Origin: Phytophthora colocasiae
Lineage: Eukaryota; Oomycota; Peronosporomycetes; Peronosporales; Peronosporaceae
NCBI GenBank assembly: GCA_018806915.1
Contig: JAGKQI010000069.1
Coordinates: forward strand, 1-64,000
Length of the DNA: 64,000 bases
Reading direction: 5' to 3'
Within the stretch, counting starts at the first letter, position 1, and each line of letters opens with the position of its first letter. Shown one piece after another: positions 11,249-23,313 of this stretch. A program made the position numbers and the translations under genes. The notes beneath the pieces were generated by a model. That model was not told the DNA's origin. It made no database searches and saw nothing but the letters and a program-made list of their open reading frames with translations.

Positions 11249-12362
11249 TATACGATACTGCCATCAGTTGTGCACGTTTCTCTTTATCAGTGCTCATGAA
11301 ATCTTTAGACTGAGCCTTGACAAAAACTTTTTTGAACGCTACGTCTAGTAATTCAGCCAAAGCGAATGCTTCGCAGTCTCCTTCTAGAGCAATTTGAACG
11401 ACAGCGTTGACAAAGCACCGAGAAAAAAAAACCACGATAGTGCTCAGCAATGTGATTCACAACTGGGTGCAAATGTATTACCTTCTGTCACGCATCTTTC
11501 TTCGCGACAACCTCGAAGAGGATACACTGGTACGTTGGAAAACTAGACACAACGGTCATCCACCAATGAGCTGACGATCGGCTTCGCTGTGACTGGCTAA
11601 CCAAGTTCGAAATTTTGGCGTCAGTTCCCATAACAATCACCACGAGCCCGCAAGCACGGAATATTCCGTTGAATGGCCGCTTTCCTCATCATTTCTCGGT
11701 TTTTCCCTGTTGGGGTCATTTCATCCAAAATGAAGAACGGCAACACTTTTCTATCCTTCTTCATTTGACAACCCACACCATCAACAGCTTTTCGATCGCT
11801 CTTCATCTCATTAAACGTTTGGCTTTCAATGCGAATCATCTGTGCTCCTTAAATCGCGCGGGAACAGTACCTCATCAGTTCGATAATGAAGCCATAGGTC
11901 CACGGCTTCTCCGTGGTGTAAACAGATGAACCACAGCCCAAATATCTTCGTCTTTTCGTTCATCCACCCCGTCCTTCTTTACGACAGATTTAAAGGCTTT
12001 CGTTATCGTTAGAAATTCTCATAGATGGGTTGATCAAGTCCAGCAAAAGCCAGAGGCCAATAAAACCACGGCCGTTGGTGCTTGCGTCCATCACCTCCCA
12101 AAGCAAATGCCAGTTGTGTCTTCCCCATTCTAGATGACCCTTCCACGCACATGAAAGGCTTTGGGACGGACCACTTATAAATGATATTGATGTTGTCGAG
12201 AGTACGACCACTGTGCTCTTGGCAGTTGTGGGTAATCTCTTCACCAAATCTTTGGTAATACGTCAGCTCGCTCGTGCAATTATCATTGTGATTCTCGTGC
12301 ACCACAATAGTAGTCATGATATCTGGGACCACAACCAATTTGTGGATCTGGCTTGAACCGGC
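11249..12362 (-). pseudogene. CRN effector relic, 5' part, copy 1 (NTPase-like)
   Basis: Begins just upstream of a KLVVVPDIMTT block (near 12330), equivalent to the HVLVVVP motif that ends the conserved CRN N-terminal region. Upstream similarity to copy 2 stops at about 12365, so the LFLAK and most of the DWL domain are missing. The body holds a P-loop-like SSRMGKTQ (near 12120; the usual Gly is Arg here) and a VLPFFILDE Walker-B-like block (near 11740). Frames change several times between 11450 and 12010. Copies 1 and 2 lie in opposite orientation 20 kb apart. Confidence 0.72.
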
Positions 12363-12545
12363 CTCCTGGGATCATCCGATAGGATGATCTATTTTCCGAT
12401 GAGCGGTAAGAATCTGAGGTATAGAAGTACTATGGTTAGGTAGGAAGGAGCGACAGCGATTCACGGCACTCATTTTGCTTTCTGCAACGAGCTGCAAAAC
12501 TCTCAAGCTAGTTCATCCAACGTCGCAGCCCTCTTCGCGTTTACG

Positions 12546-14310
12546 ATGGCCCCTCGTCGAGTCTCTGCCAATGCCCTCGCCTTCGTTGGTCCTACACATG
12601 TGCCCGACCTTAGCGAGTTTTGCTACATTCGGCTTGTGATGACACCGCCACGGTCACAGTGGTTGGTCCTGACGTCGACGGTCACGGCCAAGAAGTCCAG
12701 CTACCTCTCTCCACATTTGAGCTTCGCAAGGTTGATGCAGAAGAAGCCACACTGTGGCCTGGGAGCTACCTCGCCCACCCTGTCGCATTCGTCCTACCCC
12801 ATGGTCCGTGTGTCGGTCAATGATGGGCCTACAGTGTCGTGGTTCGCTACGAGGTCAATACTGGCGGCACGTGGTTAAGTGTCTTATCAGATGGTCGTGC
12901 AATTTCGGTGGCCCTAGTGGAGCCTCTCCGAGTCATCAAGGCTGACCCTATTACATACGTCCTACAGATCGGGGCGACGGTGTCGGACATGGTGCTCAAC
13001 CCCAAGGAGCTTCTGCACCAGCAGAACACGACCATTCAAGCCTTCCAGAAACGCAAAGGAGACATGTTGAGTTCGGTTCGCCCTACGCTCACCGTCCCTT
13101 CCGTACCCGACGATCTCGTTACTCTGGTGCGCCCTCGTGATCTTAGTATGTTGACAGTTCGCCGACAACATGTTCTAGACTGTGTGAATGGATCGCGCAA
13201 GAGAAACACACTAAATCTATATCAAGACCCTCACGCTACAACCCTACACGACGGAAAAACGACCGTGGTTCAAGCCCCAAGTGGCACAGGCCATCTCGAC
13301 GAGTTGCTCAGTATCGCTAGCACGTCCGACGCTGATGATGACATCCAAGCCGTCCGCAACCTGAGCCATACGCTAGGAAAGCGAAGCCGTACAGTTCTTC
13401 ATAACTCAGTGGGCAGACAGCCGAGTCTACACGACGACGTCGAGGCTGACAGTGACGACGACGAAGGCCGCGGAGCGTTCCGACCTTCACGCACACGGGT
13501 AAGTAAGACGGTGATGCATCCGCGTTTCTAAGGTAAGTCTTCTCGCTACATACTTAAACGGATGCAACAGTCAGAACACGCGTTATTTCCACGACTCCCA
13601 CCTGTATGCCGCGGACTTTGGGAATTTGGTTTCTTGTCACGAGGTCTCACGCTGATGCACTGTCGACCTGGGACCAGATCCATGCTCAGGACACCAATGT
13701 GAGCTTCACAGATTTTTGGAACGGAACACACTTCGTCCAGCACCAGCCGCTACTTGTAGGACTGGCGTCAGCAGTGCCCTACGCAGTCTGAAGATATTCG
13801 CCCAAGACGAGGTCTCAGTTCTGATCGACAGTGCTGTTGCCTTTGTGGATCGCTACAAGGTCATTTTCTGACTTGGACACTGTGGGTTGGAAGCTTATGG
13901 CCTTCTGGATAACGAAACAGCTTGGAAGGTTTCGTGGTTTCGTCGTCGCCCGCGATCTTGTCAGTGCACAGGGTGTACAGTACAAATTCTCTCGTGTAGA
14001 CGAAGAACGCATGGAGCTTATAGACCTCCGTCGTATTCACCGAGGTTCTGATTCCAACCAGCACCGTGGGCAGAACAATGACACGCCTCGACGCGTAGAC
14101 CGCCAGCGCAGACAGTCGTCTGTTCCAGCCGCAGTGTTCGCAGGATTACCGCGCCAAGGAGACAAGAAGTTATGCATGAAGTGGATTTCGGTCACGGGAT
14201 GCTAATTACAGTGGTTTCGACAACAAACGGGCTCACATTCGACCTGATATCGTGAAGACACATATTATGGAGCGGTTCAACGGACTAGCTCCAGATCCGA
14301 AGGAAGGCTG
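12546..14310 (+). pseudogene. DIRS-like retroelement ORF1 (gag-like) relic
   Basis: Frame-shifted pieces of one gag-like protein. Fragments at 12620-12823 and 12839-13531 (230 aa) look like a single protein with an acidic Asp-rich end. The piece at 13831-14205 ends in LPRQGDKKLCMKWISVTGC, and after a TAA the frame continues with KRAHIRPDIVKTHIMERF. Together these match the Cys/His finger region that closes ORF1 in oomycete DIRS-like elements, recognised from the pattern. The order gag, then RT/RNase H at 14.8 kb supports one original element. It is interrupted at about 14315 by a Tc1 scrap and has lost the RT core. Confidence 0.55.
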
Positions 14311-14319
14311 AGACCGGCC

Positions 14320-14790
14320 GACCATCAATCCGCCGAGGTGTTTCCAAGAACGCTCGCTGTCAGAAGGCTCGCGGTTCGTCAAACGTGTTCTGCGCAATGA
14401 AATCCCAATTACCAAGTCCTGGCTGGGTCTCTCTGGAGAGACGCTGTTCGTGCGTGACAATGCGCCGGCACACACGGCAAAGCTCACGTCTGGATTCCAA
14501 CGGGAGTTACGGCTGAATAATATTGGCCATCCTCTGCAAAGCCCTGACTTAAACCCTATTGAGCATCTATGGTTCATCATGAAAAGGGAGCTGCACAAGA
14601 ACCCGGCTTCTTCGATCAATGATCTCAAGGTTAAACTGCGCGCGATTGGGTTTAGTATCGATGATGATGTGGTTAAACGTTGCGTCTTGCCAATGCCGGA
14701 GAGATTAAAAACAAGGGAGGGAACACGAAGTACTAAACCGTGCGGAAAAAAATTCGTTGCTTGTTGCTGTTGAAGTTGGGTACAAAGACG
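14320..14790 (+). mobile_element. Tc1/mariner transposase scrap inside the DIRS-like relic
   Basis: The ORF at 14450-14773 opens with MRDNAPAHTA (second catalytic Asp) and contains QSPDLNPIEHLWFIMKRELH, the third-acidic-residue block of Tc1-type DDE_3 transposases. The first Asp and the N terminus are missing. The right end (near 14775-14800, GTTGGGTACAAAGACGGGGG) looks like a Tc1-type terminal sequence. No matching left inverted repeat was found, so the 5' end is deleted. Confidence 0.75.
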
Positions 14791-14814
14791 GGGGGGGTGC
14801 TGACTTTCTGGACC

Positions 14815-15500
14815 CGCTGTACGTGCGTCGAGGTTAACCATGGTGACCGCTGTTCCACGGCTAATCTGACACTGCGCCACGCCATGGCGACAGTTCTCGG
14901 GTCTACAGCAATCAACGACAAGAAATTCACTCCATGGCGGCCGCAGAACAAAGCACTGGGGTTGTTGTGGGATACGGCATCTGGAACGGTCTCAATCCCG
15001 GAAGACAAACTAACAATAGAATTGCGTCTCACTGAAGCGTTGATTTCAATCTCTACCAACGTGTTCAACATCCTGGCCCCCGTTCGGCTCAAAGGCACTG
15101 CTTCCAGAAGCCGTCGACGATCATAATTGGTTCAGGGCTGTGCACCAAAATCATGGGAGGTTCAACAGGATTCCAGTTGCTCAATTGGCGTGCACTGCAG
15201 TGCCTAGTTTTCACGTATATATGGATGCTTCAGGGACGGGTCTGTGCGCGTTGGAACCTCAAAGTCGGGAATTTATCTGCGTACAATATACGCAGGACGA
15301 ACCCCGGGTGCTGCAGTCCATGTCCAACGAAAACTCTATTAACGTCCGAGAGCTACAGAGTGCGGTCCTCGCAGCACTTCATTGGGGTACGAGATGGAGT
15401 GAGATGGCTACACAGCATACAACGTTCGTGCGCTTTCAGTTGCTGCGGCTCCATTTAATAGACGCTGATTCAATTGAGTCGCTTCAAGAGCTGTATCAGG
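14815..15500 (+). pseudogene. DIRS-like RT thumb and RNase H relic
   Basis: Resumes the DIRS-like element just after RT motif C. VEVNHGDRC and FTPWRPQNKALGLLWDTASG are the RT connection/thumb. After a frame break near 15126 comes RNase H, with VYMDASGTGLCALEP (catalytic Asp) and SINVRELQSAVLAALHWG (catalytic Glu). The order RT then RNase H is normal for DIRS elements and serves as an internal reference for the unusual element at 33-40 kb. A further ORF at 15567-15782 is not recognised. Bases 15783-16046 hold nothing supportable. Confidence 0.7.
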
Positions 15501-16046
15501 TATGTTTAACGCGATATCCTTTTCGTTTTGTCCTTAAATTATCAATGGTTGACGCTGTGATTTTTTGTGTGGGAAGCTTTTCAAATGCAAGTACGAAACT
15601 CACCCCAGTTCGTGAACTCAACACTTTTAACTGCCACAGTGTTCAACGCCGATCGAACCCCGGACAGCGCCCTGCCAAAGAATGAGAGCATTGTGCAGAT
15701 CAAGAGTTTCACACTCCCGGAGCTATACATCGATGAGGCATCGTTGGTGACCCGCTTGATCAATGTCATCGTCGAGCCTTGAGAGGCGGATTTATGTTTT
15801 GCACATGGTGCATCCTCGTCATTCTTTCAACTACATTTACGAAAAAAATGTCAAGAAGTGTGATAGTTCTCGGAAGTAGGATTTTTTAATTCGTTTGCGA
15901 ATCTTGAGATATCGATTTGACCTGAGTAATTTTGCTTTTATGAATGTAATGACTTACGGTAATACTTGACTGATCGGAGCACGATGCGTTCGAGCCCCAG
16001 GGACATGTTGTCATTTCCCAATTTACCTTCTGGGGCGAACTGAGAG

Positions 16047-17390
16047 GTGGATCAACCGTCTGTCGAAAGCCAGAAGGGTACTTCAGTCTCTGTCACTGAT
16101 GATGTCGCTGCGAAACGCGAAAAATTAAGAATTTACAGTGCACGTTATCGGGCTAAAAAGCGACTAACCATGACTGAGGACAAGCAGGCTACTCAGCGCG
16201 AAAAGGCTCGGATTCGCGTTGCAAAACACCGAGCCAAGAAACGACAAAATATGAGTTCCCAACGTGAGAAAGCACGTCTGCATAAGGTGAAGTACAAAGA
16301 GACAAAGAGGGCTAATATGAGCAAAAGGAGCTGCGATGATAACACGAATGTGGCAGCTCAAGACATTTGCGTCGAATCAAATAATGATGCTGAATTGCCA
16401 ACAGTATTAAAACCCGTCACAATGGAGGTAAAGCAAGCAGCGATAAACCGACTGCGCGAAGCACTTGGCCCAAACATCTGGAAGAGTGTGATTGATTGAA
16501 TTGCGGCAGATATGCTTTACAATGTGACTCCCTGAGGATTTCAGACGAAGGCTTCGCTTACGCAAAGAAAATGAAGCTTGCTGTTGGGGAAATTCCACTT
16601 GATATAGCAGATGCTCTGGTTCACTATTATGACTGTTCTAGATTCTCCCCAATGCTATCCAACATGCTGCTATCTTGACCAGCAGTCCACCAGTACAGAG
16701 ACTTTTCCTTTCGACAAAGATGGTGGGGTATGGTTTGCAAAGACTGTAACAAGTCCATTGGCTTTGGGAAGTTACCTAAATTCGCTATCATGAATGTTTT
16801 TTGTTGTTGGGAGCATGCCTGAACAATTATCTGGCAATCCCAGAAAGAATGATGACACAGCAATGTCTTCTTTGACGAGGGTAATGCAAGGAGGACGCCA
16901 TCGATGCATTCGCTCGCACTGCGTCATTTTTGATGCAACTCCCGGCCCTCCTGTTTCGCTCCAGCCGAGATCAATAAATGATGTGGAATCGTTTTGAGTC
17001 ACTTTTGTCGGTGAATTCACTGAAGAACAGGCATTAAAAACCCGGCAAATGCACAAGATCCGGCGGTCCGCTGTTTTTCGCGCACTTACAAAAGCAATAA
17101 TCACTTGTAACCACAAGTTGGAAGTGCCGACGCACAGCAACCTGATATCAATCAAGACGATGCTTTTAATAATCTCACGTTCGCTGTTGATGACGACAAC
17201 GGGAATCTAGATTCAGAGGCTAATAATGAGCAAGAAATAATTCGTGGTTTGACTGACACGGTTTTCGTAGCTGAAGCAGAGCAGACGAGTGTTGTAGAGA
17301 TAAGATCTGGTCTTTTGGACGATACTTCGGTGGCGTATCTCGAGTCGATCGTGGATAAATCAGGATCCAGTTCAGAGATTTCTTGGTAAA
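16047..17390 (+). pseudogene. Helitron N-terminal region
   Basis: The ORF at 16047-16499 (150 aa) is built of repeated basic units (YRAKKRLTM, HRAKKRQNM, KETKRANM), as in oomycete Helitron N termini. It is followed in shifted frames by HYYDCSRFSPMLSNMLLS and by GGRHRCIRSHCVIFDATPGP (near 16890-16940), the Helitron-like N domain, then a TGA before VGEFTEEQAL. Stops near 16497, 16676 and 16995 and frame changes to 17390 break the region. Confidence 0.75.
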
Positions 17391-19405
17391 GCGTTCGAAC
17401 CACTTTTCAGGAAACGACCTCATTTTCGCCAAAATGTTTCCCCTCCTCTTTCCTTTTGGGCGTGGCCACCCCGATGAAGCTCGTCGTGTACCCGTGTCGT
17501 TACGAGAATGTGTTAAGTATTACACGATGTTGAGTAGCAGACGCTTCGATAAATCTGAAGTGTTTGTGCTGGTAGCGTTTGATCGAATTGTAATGCAGAA
17601 TATGTACACTCAGACGTCGTTTCGTTGCATGCGATTTCCACATCTATTCGAAGGATTCGACAAGATTGACACTGATTCATTGGCGAAAGCATTGCTTGTA
17701 AATGAGAGACTTCGTCAAGGTTGTGTTTCCAGCAGAGCTGAGGACGATTCGGATGTATCTCGGTTCTTAAAATATGTGGGTATTGCTTCTTGTGCAGTTT
17801 GGGGGAGCAACAGTGAGAGGAGGCAATGTCGTCGGAACCAGACCCGATTCGGACAACCAGCCCTCTTTATCACTTTAACAGCGAATACGGATAATTACTT
17901 GGTGATGTCACACTATCCAGGCGTAGCAAATGTGGAGAGTGCGTTTGATTGACTTGACGCCAAATTGCCAACAAAATCAGAATTACTCCAAGCTAGTCTA
18001 GGGAACGACTGTGTGCCGACACGGTTGTTTATGCGATCTGTTGATGCTTTCATACGCGCTTGGTATTGATCCCACAACGAAGAAAACTACTTACCCAGGA
18101 ATCTTCGGAAAAGTCAAAGCATACTTTGGAATGGTAGAAGGGGAATCCTCCACATTCACCTTTTGATTTGGTTAGCAAACTGTCCAAGAAACACAGACTT
18201 GATGGAACGCGTACTGAATAGCCCACAGGGAAATGATTTTCGTGAATCAATTAAACGGTACTCTGAAAGTATCGTATCGAATGATTTACCTCTTCCTATA
18301 GACACTGGAAGCTGTATAAACTGTGGTGCCAGTTACGCGAATCTAGTTGGTTTACCAATCGATCCCCTGGCAAAGCCGTATCCATGTCGTGACTTGTTCA
18401 ATGGGAAAGCAAAAAAAAAAACAAGTTAGAACCTGTTTTAGTAAAATGTGGTGTTTGCCAAACAAGATTTAGCTCTCAGCATATTTTGCGTCGCCTACTG
18501 CTGGAAAAGCGCAGGTTGATTCCAGCGTGGGATAAGCCACTTAGCGAGTCCGAAATGTTTGAGCAAGCTGAAGTCGAACTTAAGTCCAGAAATACTTTAT
18601 CTGATGCTATTGATATCGTTGATAAACGTGAACGATATCATCACTTTCGATACCCCGAATTTATGATAAAATCGTCCGGTTTGACTACACAAGAGATGAC
18701 GGCATATCTAAAGGAGAAAAACTTGGTTAGAATGCACTACTGCAAAGCTGATGAGGACATTTTTCAAAACGATAGCATTAACCGTCGAATTGAAGCAACA
18801 CCACCGTCGCCCTTGGGTGGCCGGATGTCGGCATCATCACTGAACTATATTGTGTCTGTGCTTATGGTACTATTAAACCAGCACTGGTGGGGTCATACAC
18901 AGAGTTGTTTCGAGAGCTTCAAGGGCTACTAGCAGCGACTCTGAATGCCGATATTTATTTCCGCGTGAAAGAGTAAGTGAGACCTCGTTCAAATCGTCAG
19001 GGGTTGACATATGGCGAAAGATCGGCCATGAGTTTATAAATGGATACAACTATGCCATCATGGCAACCGTTAAGTGCAATCACGATATACAAATACTTAT
19101 CGGAAGCACCGACGCCCTCGATCGAATTTACTATGCATGCAAGTACGTCACTAAGCAACAACAGCGACTGGACTCTGTAATTACAATTGCAGTGGCGGCT
19201 TTAAAATGACGACAAGAAAAGGAGTGTATAAACCCAATTAATGACCCAGCATTTGGACAGGACATGATAGCTCTTTCACGCAAGCGGGTCACATCGATGG
19301 CATTTAGCTTGACCAGTCGCCAAGAAATAGCAGGTTTGTTGGCAGCATTATACCTGTACACAGGAACGTGCTGCTACACCAGCGACAATTGCAGCCAGCT
19401 CCCAC
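17383..19405 (+). pseudogene. Helitron Rep (HUH) region
   Basis: The ORF at 17383-17952 carries FPLLFPFGRGHPDE and ends in FGQPALFITLTANTDN, the first Rep motif. The HUH motif itself reads LHIHLLIWL at about 18148-18173 (two His around Ile), in frame with the ORF to 18429. The ORF at 18486-18932 follows. Near 19120-19165 ALDRIYYACKYVTK matches the catalytic tyrosine region of Helitron Rep. Frame changes near 17953, 18160, 18430 and 18930 inactivate it. The frame runs to 19405, where the pogo-like element begins. Confidence 0.8.
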
Positions 19406-19568
19406 TACAGTGATCACGGTAATTAGTATCACTCTCACTAAAAACTGTGCGTTTGCAAAATTCATGCTAACGTTAATTAGTGTAAGTGTGATTAATGCTG
19501 AGCTCAGATTAATTTGGGTGCAGTAAAATTAGGGACACTACCACTATTTACTGTTCAGTCGAAATTAG

Positions 19569-20198
19569 TCACATTACCGTCGGGGACTGTGAAGTTTTTC
19601 GCTGTACCTTGGACGGTGTCGTCGAAGGCATAGCTGCACCTGCGAACTCCTCAGGATATTTCTTTACAATCTCTTGCAAGTGTGAAAACAGTTGCTCGGT
19701 TCTCCATACACCGTCAACGTCGAGAGAAAGACCGCATCGAATCATTGCCTTTCGTGCATACGTCAAGTTGTTAGCGTCTCTCTGCGCGTTTACCTGACGT
19801 ACGGCCTTGGCGGCAAGTGACAAGAAGAAGCTCTTGCCTGGATTCATTAATTTGCCGGACCAGGAGCCGTCAGAGCGCTTCCTTTTCTGCCATGCCTGAG
19901 ATTCTATAAGTTCGATCTTCTTCTCGTTCCAAAGGCGACGCTATTTACCCTTTATCTTTGCAATCACGAACGAATCGGCAGGCTGACAGAGGTCAGTAGC
20001 ATTGGCTGGAAGAAAACACAAGCTGGCATTCAGTTGGGTCAACTCTTCTTCACACTCTTCTTCGTCAAGGTGACCTGAGCAATTGTCGAGGAAGATATGT
20101 TTCTTCCTCCCTAAGTGATCCGCACGTAAAGCCCTTCTCTCCTTCAAGTACTCGCGAAAGAGCTTCTTGGTTTCATAACGACTGTGTTGAAGTTCCAT
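19569..20198 (-). pseudogene. DDE_1-type (pogo-like) transposase, one nonsense codon
   Basis: The minus-strand frame from 20198 contains HIFLDNCSGHLDEEECEEEL (catalytic Asp block) and CFLPANATDLCQPADSFV, classic DDE_1/pogo text. It continues in the same frame past a single TAG at 19941-19943 (probably from a Trp codon) into RRLWNEKKIELIESQAWQK, then to a stop at 19569. No frameshift lies between the two parts. The N-terminal DNA-binding domains are missing. Confidence 0.8.
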
Positions 20199-20334
20199 GC
20201 CTAAAAATATAAATATTTAAATACTTTAAAATAAAACCGCTGCTTCGTAGTGTGCCGCGTTGGGGGTAAGTGGAAAATCCACTCTATGTAGTTGACCTGT
20301 CAATGCACCACCAAGATAAAACGCAGGCACCGTC

Positions 20335-20405
20335 CGTCGCTGCGGGGGGACTCGAACTCACGCGAGGAGATTAGACCGGGCCAGCCTTGTCCAATGCGCT
20401 AATTC
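20335..20405 (-). other. tRNA-like stretch (Pol III A/B-box-like)
   Basis: Read on the minus strand, TTAGCGCATTGGAC (near 20402-20389) resembles a tRNA A box and GAGTTCGAGTCCC (near 20359-20347) resembles a B box/T loop. The spacing of about 35 bases is tRNA-like. The T stem pairs only partly and no clean acceptor stem is visible, so it is a tRNA pseudogene or SINE-like promoter rather than a working tRNA. Confidence 0.3.
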
Positions 20406-20561
20406 GAATGCCCATTTATGAAGTGAAAGTAATTTTGAACTCATACTAAATTTGAATTTGCTAAAGTTGTGCTCACAGGTAATAGTCTCACCAAACAAAG
20501 GTGTCACCAAATTTGAACTCAGACTATTTGTTCACACATACTAGTTTCCGTAACTACTGTA

Positions 20562-21631
20562 GCAGATATAATTCGTCAACTGCGACGTGAAGGTAACTAT
20601 CAATGTCAACTCGTTGTGGACGATAAAGAATGTGGAGAAAGAAGGCATACCACAGGTGCGAGTTTCTTGGACGCTTATATCTATCGACCAAAAGATCTCG
20701 AGAAGATTTGCGTATACGAATTCTCCATGAGTTATTATCGCAAGAAATCCAAGACACCGCACCTCCCGCGGTATAATTTCTTAGAAGGCCATCCACTACA
20801 GCAAACACATTGTCTAGGAGCTCGAGAAAACGAATCCGTCCCACTAATTTTGGGCTATTCAATACCAGGAAAAATGGATGACATGTCGTCGGAAGACAAG
20901 CTGAAGCGGTCTGTTGGAGCGTTGGTTTTGTTTAAAGCATTTCGAAGTGTAGCGGATCTAACTGGGTGTGAGGCACCTGCCGATGAATCTTGGTACGAAG
21001 CATTCACTACATGGAGAGTGATTTTGCAAAGGAGATTATGGGGAACATGGATGACTTTAGCGTTGGACGTAGTTTAGCTAGCACAGAAGCCAGGAAGCAC
21101 CAGTGCAACTACGCTGATGATACTAGTGAGACGGATTCTACAGCAAGTAATGATGATTCTTTTGAAGATTTTGATTATGATGATGACAACGAATTTGACG
21201 AATGCGAAGATGGCGTATCAAATGATCTACAAGATATGTGGCAGGTTGATCATCACAGATCTGACATTCTCGAATCGAGCAAACTAAATCCTGTAATTTG
21301 TCCTAGCTGTCCTGTTCCCAATGAGCATAGTGCCGATATGATGGGTGCATTCTCAAACGGTGCATTACTGGAAGGGATGGCAACACAAACCGCGGGTCTA
21401 TCCGATGCCATGGACTCTATTGCTAACTTCCCACCATCAAACGTTATGAAAAAATGGGTGAAAGATTCAAATACCGACAATCGTATTGTGGAAGCTTTGA
21501 CAGCTATAGGAGAGACACCACGAGATACTAAGGTCAAAGAATTACTTGAATCACTTAACGACCACACAATGCAGTGTAAGCCACACACAGAAGCTCAAGA
21601 CCTGGGAAAACGTTTTGCGACAGTAACATAG
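20562..21631 (+). pseudogene. Helitron region between Rep and helicase
   Basis: Frame resumes with ADIIRQLRREGNYQCQLVV, then the ORF at 20616-21077 (SFLDAYIYRPKDLEKICVYE, HPLQQTHCLGARE, ALVLFKAFRSVADL), standard text between the two catalytic domains of Helitron proteins. A frame change near 20990-21060 leads to the ORF at 20990-21631, which includes an acidic stretch (about 21160-21215) typical of this linker. Confidence 0.75.
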
Positions 21632-21719
21632 GTATCACGTTCATCTACATTGAATCGTTTGCAGCATATCGCATTCCAGAAAATCGGTTCAGCTTTGTTG
21701 CGGCGCTGGAAAAAATGCA

Positions 21720-23132
21720 GAAAATGTAGATTACAGTCGTGGTAATGTCCAGGAGAAGCTATGTGATGACCAGCTGTTATTCTACCTCGGCGGTGAAGGG
21801 GGTACTGGAAAATCTCGTGTAATTGGTGCTGTCGAAAAACTATGTTCTAGTTGGAATAACAGTGGTGGTTTGCTCAAAACCGCTTTGACCGGTAAAGCTG
21901 CGACTTTGATCGCTGGAAAAACCCTTGCCAGCTTTCTCCTTGTGTTACAACACACCAACTTCGGGTCTGCGCTGGGACTAGATATCATTGTAATTGATGA
22001 AGTGTCTATGATGAACAAAAGGCAACTTGCCGAGCTTGATCAACGACTACGTAAAGCCACTCGCAACCCATCGGTTTCATTTGGTGGCGAATTTATCATA
22101 CTTGTTGGGGATTTCTTGCAGCTTCCTCTTGTTGGAGCTGTCCCCCTCTTTGTTAAGCCGTGGTCGAAATCAAAGTGCTCCGCCGAAGATCTGACTGGGT
22201 TTGAACTGTGGAGAAAATTCAAGAGTGTATAAATTTTGGAGGAATCGGTGCGTTTTAGGACCGATCTCGAATGGGGCGAGGGATCTTGTCTTGCTCGATT
22301 GGTGATCTGGACCCCAGAGTTTGTTCAGCTGGTAAATTCCAGGGTAATTAGTCGAGAAGAAGGAGAGCGCGTTCATTTGAATGGCGTTTCTATATTTGTC
22401 CCGAAGGGGAATACCCCATCGCATTGTGGCTGATTTCAAAGGAGAACTCAATGGTATAAGTCAGTCTGATGTTGAAACAGTGATGCAGTACCCCCGACAA
22501 CAAGTTTGGTCGTATGGCTCCATTCCTAGACTTAGTGCCCGGGATGCCAATCCAAGTAACGCAAAACGTGAGACCAAAGAAGTTAGTGGCTAATGGAACT
22601 CTTGAAAGACTGGAGAAAAAAATGTTCCAGCCAAAAACTAGTTTTCGTATGGTTCGAGACAGCGTCAACAATTATGTTGTAAAAGTACCAGACGTGGCTC
22701 CAGAATCACTAATTGTTCGTATACCGCGAGGTCCGTCGGCACACGCGATCGCTGGCGACATTGACTCGGACCTTTTCCCGCTGTGTTTCGATAGCCAGAC
22801 TTACAAGGCTTGTGAGATTTCGCTGCCGCGAGCACCGTCAGGAAATCCCAGAAAACAATCCGTTTTTTTTTTAGATCAACCAGTTTCCGATGGTCTGTGC
22901 AGTTGGGTCAACGATATACAAGGTGCAAGGTGACACATTAAATAGCATGGTGGTGAGTGAATGGCGATCTCAAACACCAATAGCAAAAACACCAGAGCAG
23001 CCATATCTACTAGTTTCGCGTGTCACTTCGCGTAATGCGTTTTTTACTCTAAAACATATCACCTCAGACATCGTTTCCTGGGATCGTCCTAGTGAGGCTG
23101 CATTGGACGAAGAGCGTCGTCTCAAGATATGA
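21720..23132 (+). pseudogene. Helitron PIF1-type helicase domain
   Basis: An open frame from about 21720 contains Walker A LGGEGGTGKSRVIG (21786-21824), Walker B IIVIDEVSMM (near 21985) and the PIF1 motif VGDFLQLPLV (near 22105). It is broken by a TAA at 22230. Later pieces at 22236-22433 and 22514-22933, and the ORF ending at 23132 with IYKVQGDTLNSM and SRVTSRNAFFTL, supply the C-terminal helicase motifs in shifted frames. At least three frame breaks make it inactive. Confidence 0.85.
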
Positions 23133-23221
23133 CCGACGAAATGGTAGTGTCGACGAATAGCTAAACGATACCTGTCGAGAGAAGTCACGAATTGGAATCA
23201 GCAATGCCCAAATTTCAGCTT

Positions 23222-23313
23222 AATGGCTCATTACATTAAAAAAAATAAAAGTAGTGGGCCATTACATTTAAAAAAATATATAATGGCTCGTTACATTAAA
23301 AAAAATGTAAGCA
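23222..23313. repeat. Short A-rich repeat, three units
   Basis: Three diverged copies of a GGCTCRTTACATTAAAAAAA-like unit lie at about 23222, 23256 and 23284. They follow the Helitron helicase closely and may belong to its 3' non-coding end. Confidence 0.45.

Larger units (their letters stand above)
19408..20559 (-). mobile_element. Second pogo-like transposon, inserted in the Helitron
   Basis: A 1,152-bp element with imperfect inverted ends beginning CAGT (left CAGTGATCACGGTAATTAGT; the right end reads the same with about 7 changes), flanked by TA at 19406-19407 and 20560-20561. Dropping the element and one TA joins the Helitron frame exactly (SQLPL to ADIIRQL) with no stop. It carries a pogo transposase relic on the minus strand and a tRNA-like stretch near its right end. 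Confidence 0.82.
16047..23132 (+). mobile_element. Helitron relic (Rep/helicase)
   Basis: About 6 kb of Helitron coding sequence, excluding a 1.15-kb pogo insertion: basic N-terminal repeats, Helitron-like N domain, HUH-type Rep and PIF1-type helicase in the canonical order. Many frame changes and stops make it inactive. Helitron termini (5' TC, 3' hairpin plus CTRR) were not found; the 3' flank is an A-rich repeat block at 23222-23313. Its parts are listed separately. Confidence 0.85.

Noticed and set aside
22861..22871. Runs of T, C or A (for example near 8970, 10460, 18412 and 22865) as proof of real frameshifts
   Set aside because: Homopolymers are error-prone in sequencing, so individual shifts at these runs may be artefacts; pseudogene calls rest on several independent breaks.
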